The translations under genes and the position numbers were made by a program. Below, piece by piece: positions 61,657 to 64,000 of a stretch of 64,000 bases of DNA (positions are counted from its first letter, which is position 1; the number at the start of each line of letters is the position of its first letter). The stretch covers positions 46,313 through 110,312 of the forward strand of contig LUCM01006585.1 in the NCBI GenBank assembly GCA_008360955.1, in the 5' to 3' direction. Under the pieces are notes generated by a model that saw only the letters and a program-made list of their open reading frames with translations, searched no databases and was not told the origin of the DNA. Source of the stretch: Fasciolopsis buskii. Its lineage: Eukaryota; Platyhelminthes; Trematoda; Plagiorchiida; Fasciolidae.

Positions 61657-63247
61657 ATGTATTCGCGTGTGATAACACCACCTGGGTTCTCACGATCGAC
61701 CAACTGGAGGAAACTGCGAGAAATAAGGGAAAGAACTTCACTTGGTGTAATTCCCTCATCTAGCAGCTCCATTAGTACTGGCAGCGGTAATTACTTTATA
61801 TTTCCTGAAGGAAACCTTTATGTCAGAATCAACAGATATGTCTCTCTTATACCCAGAATTTCCAGGGGCTGGTGTTCCATAATAATGATTCTGACAATGA
61901 AGACACGAGATGTCAGGACTATGATTACGTATTCCAAGGAAAAGGTATTCGTCGTCTGTTTTCAATTGGCAATTGATTCGGTTCGGGGATCATAGCGTGA
62001 AGATCGCGATAGATCTTCTGAGCTTGCAGTTGATGCAAGAGCCATTGCGAAGAAGATTGCTATTCAAGGAGGGTTGACAGTCAACGGTTTCAGTGCTCTA
62101 CTGCGGGGCCTTAGGATGCTGAAGCACGACGTTCCTAAGGACCTCAGGACGCTGCTCGGAACACCGCGATGAACGCCAATAAGAAAGGTTATTGGTGGAC
62201 ATTGTTTGCATTTTTGACTTTAAGAGAATATTCAGAGGGTCATGGAGAACCCAACAACGTGCAACTGCAAAGAAGTCCACTGGTAAATACAAGTTGATGG
62301 TTTAAGATTGTTTGCAGGGTCATCTCAAAAGATGTGGCGGATTTTGTGCCATACAGTCGGGCCGTACTCACCCGTCTTCTTAGTCGGTTTATATTGTGAT
62401 AAATCTAAACCGGCAGAATTGAGGTCGTACCTGGATGACACTATGGTTGAGCTGAATGGTCCACTTCCCCAAGGAATGCGTTTGCGCGAAAACGGCCAAT
62501 TTCTGAAAGTTATCCAACGAAGAGTTAGCGTCACTCGCCGTCCGGTATTCCCATCGAATAAGGGATTGGCAAGAAATGATAACAACTTTCACTCTCTGAA
62601 GCAAAAGGTGCATCTTAATGGTTCGTCATACTCCACGTCCTTCAAATCGACATGATAAACGCATTCCCGTTGGACTGTATGCGCGCAACTTGCTTGGGGT
62701 CCATAAAACGCCTAATAAGAATATGGCGCAGGGGTGGAATGAACAACAGTGTACCCATAGGATCAACTCATCTGCGGATCGTTGACAAGATGCTGTAGGC
62801 TATGTATCACTTCATCCCGTGTGAGTTCCCAAGAAAATATATGTTGTTGTCTGAAGCTGATTTGTGGAAAACTTCCGAGTTTCGCCAGTTTCTTCTATAC
62901 CTAGAGCCAATTGCACTCAAAGGCATAATTCCAAACAATATTTTTGACACTTTTGAAATCCTCAGCGTTCACATGCATCATGCGAAGCGAAAAAATAGCA
63001 TGGACACTATTCTCAGTAGATAAACAGAAATGCATGAAATGTGGTGTGCCAATTTATTTCCTTGTACCTAGAAACAGAAGTGGTATTTAACGCTCATAGT
63101 TGGATCCACCTGCCGGATGACGTGGAAGTTTTCGGCCCTTCGGACAATTTCTCCTCGTTTTCTTTCGAATCGTCTATGCAACTCATTCTTCGAGCCGTGA
63201 CTTCAAACAGCACGGTCTCGCAGCAAATAGTAAAAGAACGCATGTAA
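61657..63247 (+). pseudogene. CACTA/EnSpm-like transposase, decayed
   Basis: The transposase of a cut-and-paste DNA transposon, which would cut and rejoin element ends in the nucleus. The start (MYSRVITPPGFSRSTNWRKL) has a basic N-terminus, as in related animal transposases. A 40-base intron at 61787-61826 restores ESTDMSLLYPEF. From 61999 one frame reads ELAVDARAIAKKIAIQGG and VPKDLRTLLGTPR, then RKVIGGHCLHF, VDGLRLFAGSSQKMWRIL, GLYCDKSKPAELRSYL. In-frame stops lie at 62170, 62215, 62221 and 62284. After a shift near 62645: IDMINAFPLDCM, CEFPRKYMLLSEADLWKTSE, FRQFLLYLEPIALKGI, with a TAG at 62796. After another shift: FNAHSWIHLPDDVEVFGPSD, NFSSFSFESSMQ. These follow the conserved block order of this transposase group (LPxDxRTLLGTPR ... 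FPLDxMH ... HSLxHLxDDVxxFGP). A schistosome element of the CACTA superfamily (SmTRC1) is described; the superfamily label is from family knowledge. The copy is dead. Confidence 0.82.
61787..61826 (+). other. 40-base micro-intron in the transposase relic
   Basis: GTAATTAC to TTATGTCAG. Splicing turns GGC AGC G + AA TCA ACA into a continuous GSEST reading. Confidence 0.5.
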
Positions 63248-63703
63248 GAAGCTAGTCTATACAGCAGCTCAAATATACTTGACAGCACTGTCTTATACAT
63301 CATAAGTCATTTGCCTTCACGCGTCTCGCATGTGGTTTTTGGAATCAATGTCGTTATGGAAAAGTGCCCGGACAATGTTATCTTGGCAAATGACGCATAA
63401 ATGGCAATAAGCTAACAATAAGATCATTTGGAAAGGCTTCCAATTTTTCTACTTGTCCATTTCCTTCGTCGACACCCGTATTCTTCATCATCGTGAAGTG
63501 AACGCCTTTGTAGTCATCACTTCGTTGAGTTGTGTACGGTGCAGAGGACTGTTGCTGCCAGAGGGACGTAGTCATTTATTCTATCCCTTGAGTGTATGTT
63601 TGGCACAAATTGCACGGTGACTATCTCAAAGATTACGGTTCCCCATGATTTTTCCATTTTAACATGGCGCCTATTCTGTTGCCCGATATTCTCATTATTA
63701 AAG
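63248..63703. other. spacer between transposase relic and next element gene
   Basis: No conserved segment seen. It may contain the 3' end of the transposase unit; a terminal inverted repeat starting CACTA/CACTG was not recognised. Confidence 0.35.
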
Positions 63704-63955
63704 ATGTTCGTTGTTGTTGAATTTGCTTTTGACAGCACCGTGGTGGTAGTGCATCACTCGTGGATAAAAGATGGAAAAAAGTCAAGTGGATTCGTTTGCC
63801 ATTGACAAAAGTGGAGATGGTGAAAACGAGTATGCCGCCACCACCCAACTGTGTCACTTACGAGATAAAGATCCACAAATTCGTTTGTAAGATGCTGTGT
63901 TGCATTTCACATCTTGCAGACGATTAAGACGATGCCTGCAAATACCAAAGAATGC

Positions 63956-63956
<1 letters not shown>
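63704..63956 (+). pseudogene. second CACTA-associated gene, N-terminal domain (DUF4806-type protein)
   Basis: ATG at 63704 opens FVVVEFAFDSTVVVVHHSWI, the beta-rich start typical of proteins that accompany this transposase group in animals ('F.VVQF.DD.SV.VV...W'). After a frame slip in a run of six A (63775-63780), the text VKWIRLPLTKVEMVKTSMPP, then PNCVTYEIKIHKF, occupies the position of the family's 'WPP.......I.......W..Y.V.VL'. A 33-base GT-AG intron (63887-63919) is followed by a stop-containing remnant of the expected 'Y..A..K' helix (YD-stop-DDACKYQRM). The DUF4806 domain itself would lie beyond the window. The naming of the partner family is from memory of domain architecture and needs a search. 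Confidence 0.5.
63887..63919 (+). other. 33-base micro-intron
   Basis: GTAAGATGCTG to CACATCTTGCAG, with a strong donor, a pyrimidine-rich acceptor and no other plausible role. Confidence 0.6.

Positions 63957-64000
<44 letters not shown>
63957..64000. repeat. (TCA)n / (ATC)n microsatellite, cut by window edge
   Basis: At least 44 bases of uninterrupted TCA reach the last base of the window, so the full length is unknown. The tract interrupts the element gene just after its second exon begins. Confidence 0.97.

Noticed and set aside
1..64000. CRISPR array, bacterial operons, rRNA genes
   Set aside because: No regularly spaced repeats, no bacterial-type gene packing and no rRNA segments were seen.

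Overview
The window reads as non-coding, repeat-rich DNA from a large animal genome, most likely a parasitic flatworm (probably a digenean trematode). The reasons are: AT-rich sequence with very few open exons; an innexin first exon of protostome type; several tRNA-derived SINEs; old Gypsy and BEL/Pao retroelements; a CACTA-type transposon resembling those described from schistosomes; and GT-AG introns of only about 33-48 bases inside that transposon, a size typical of flatworm micro-introns. No bacterial or organellar gene organisation is visible. The species assignment is inference.

Layout. 1-5.6 kb: a single clear host exon on the minus strand at 5422-5572 encodes the start of an innexin. 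The rest of that gene was not found and probably lies beyond the left edge, so 1-5421 is read as its first intron. 5.6-18.3 kb: mostly featureless, with one unidentified exon candidate on the minus strand (9624-9773). 18.3-20.7 kb: a decayed BEL/Pao pol fragment followed by a probable LINE 3' end. 21.6-22.1 kb: a large imperfect inverted repeat with a further inverted copy of its loop. 23.5-36.4 kb: a SINE-rich stretch. It holds three members of one tRNA-headed family (23541, 32177, 34434) and several unrelated tRNA-like heads. 36.4-49 kb: three unidentified exon candidates (40806-41035, 43007-43133, 45431-45621), more SINE-like heads, and an 82-base (TA) tract. 51.1-55.6 kb: a heavily mutated Ty3/Gypsy pol (RT, RNase H, integrase), then a gag-like piece that probably belongs to a second copy. 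60.06-64.0 kb: a decayed CACTA/EnSpm-like element. It carries an unrecognised spliced accessory gene, a transposase pseudogene with several stops and frameshifts, and the start of a second element-type gene that runs into an ATC microsatellite at the right edge.

No set of genes here works as an operon or pathway. The window is best understood as one gene's 5' end plus intron or intergenic sequence filled with several generations of dead mobile elements. Family calls for the decayed elements rest on conserved motifs read by eye in the right order, often across stops and frame changes. They should be treated as strong for transposase, Gypsy and innexin, moderate for BEL/Pao, and tentative for the LINE and the gag piece.
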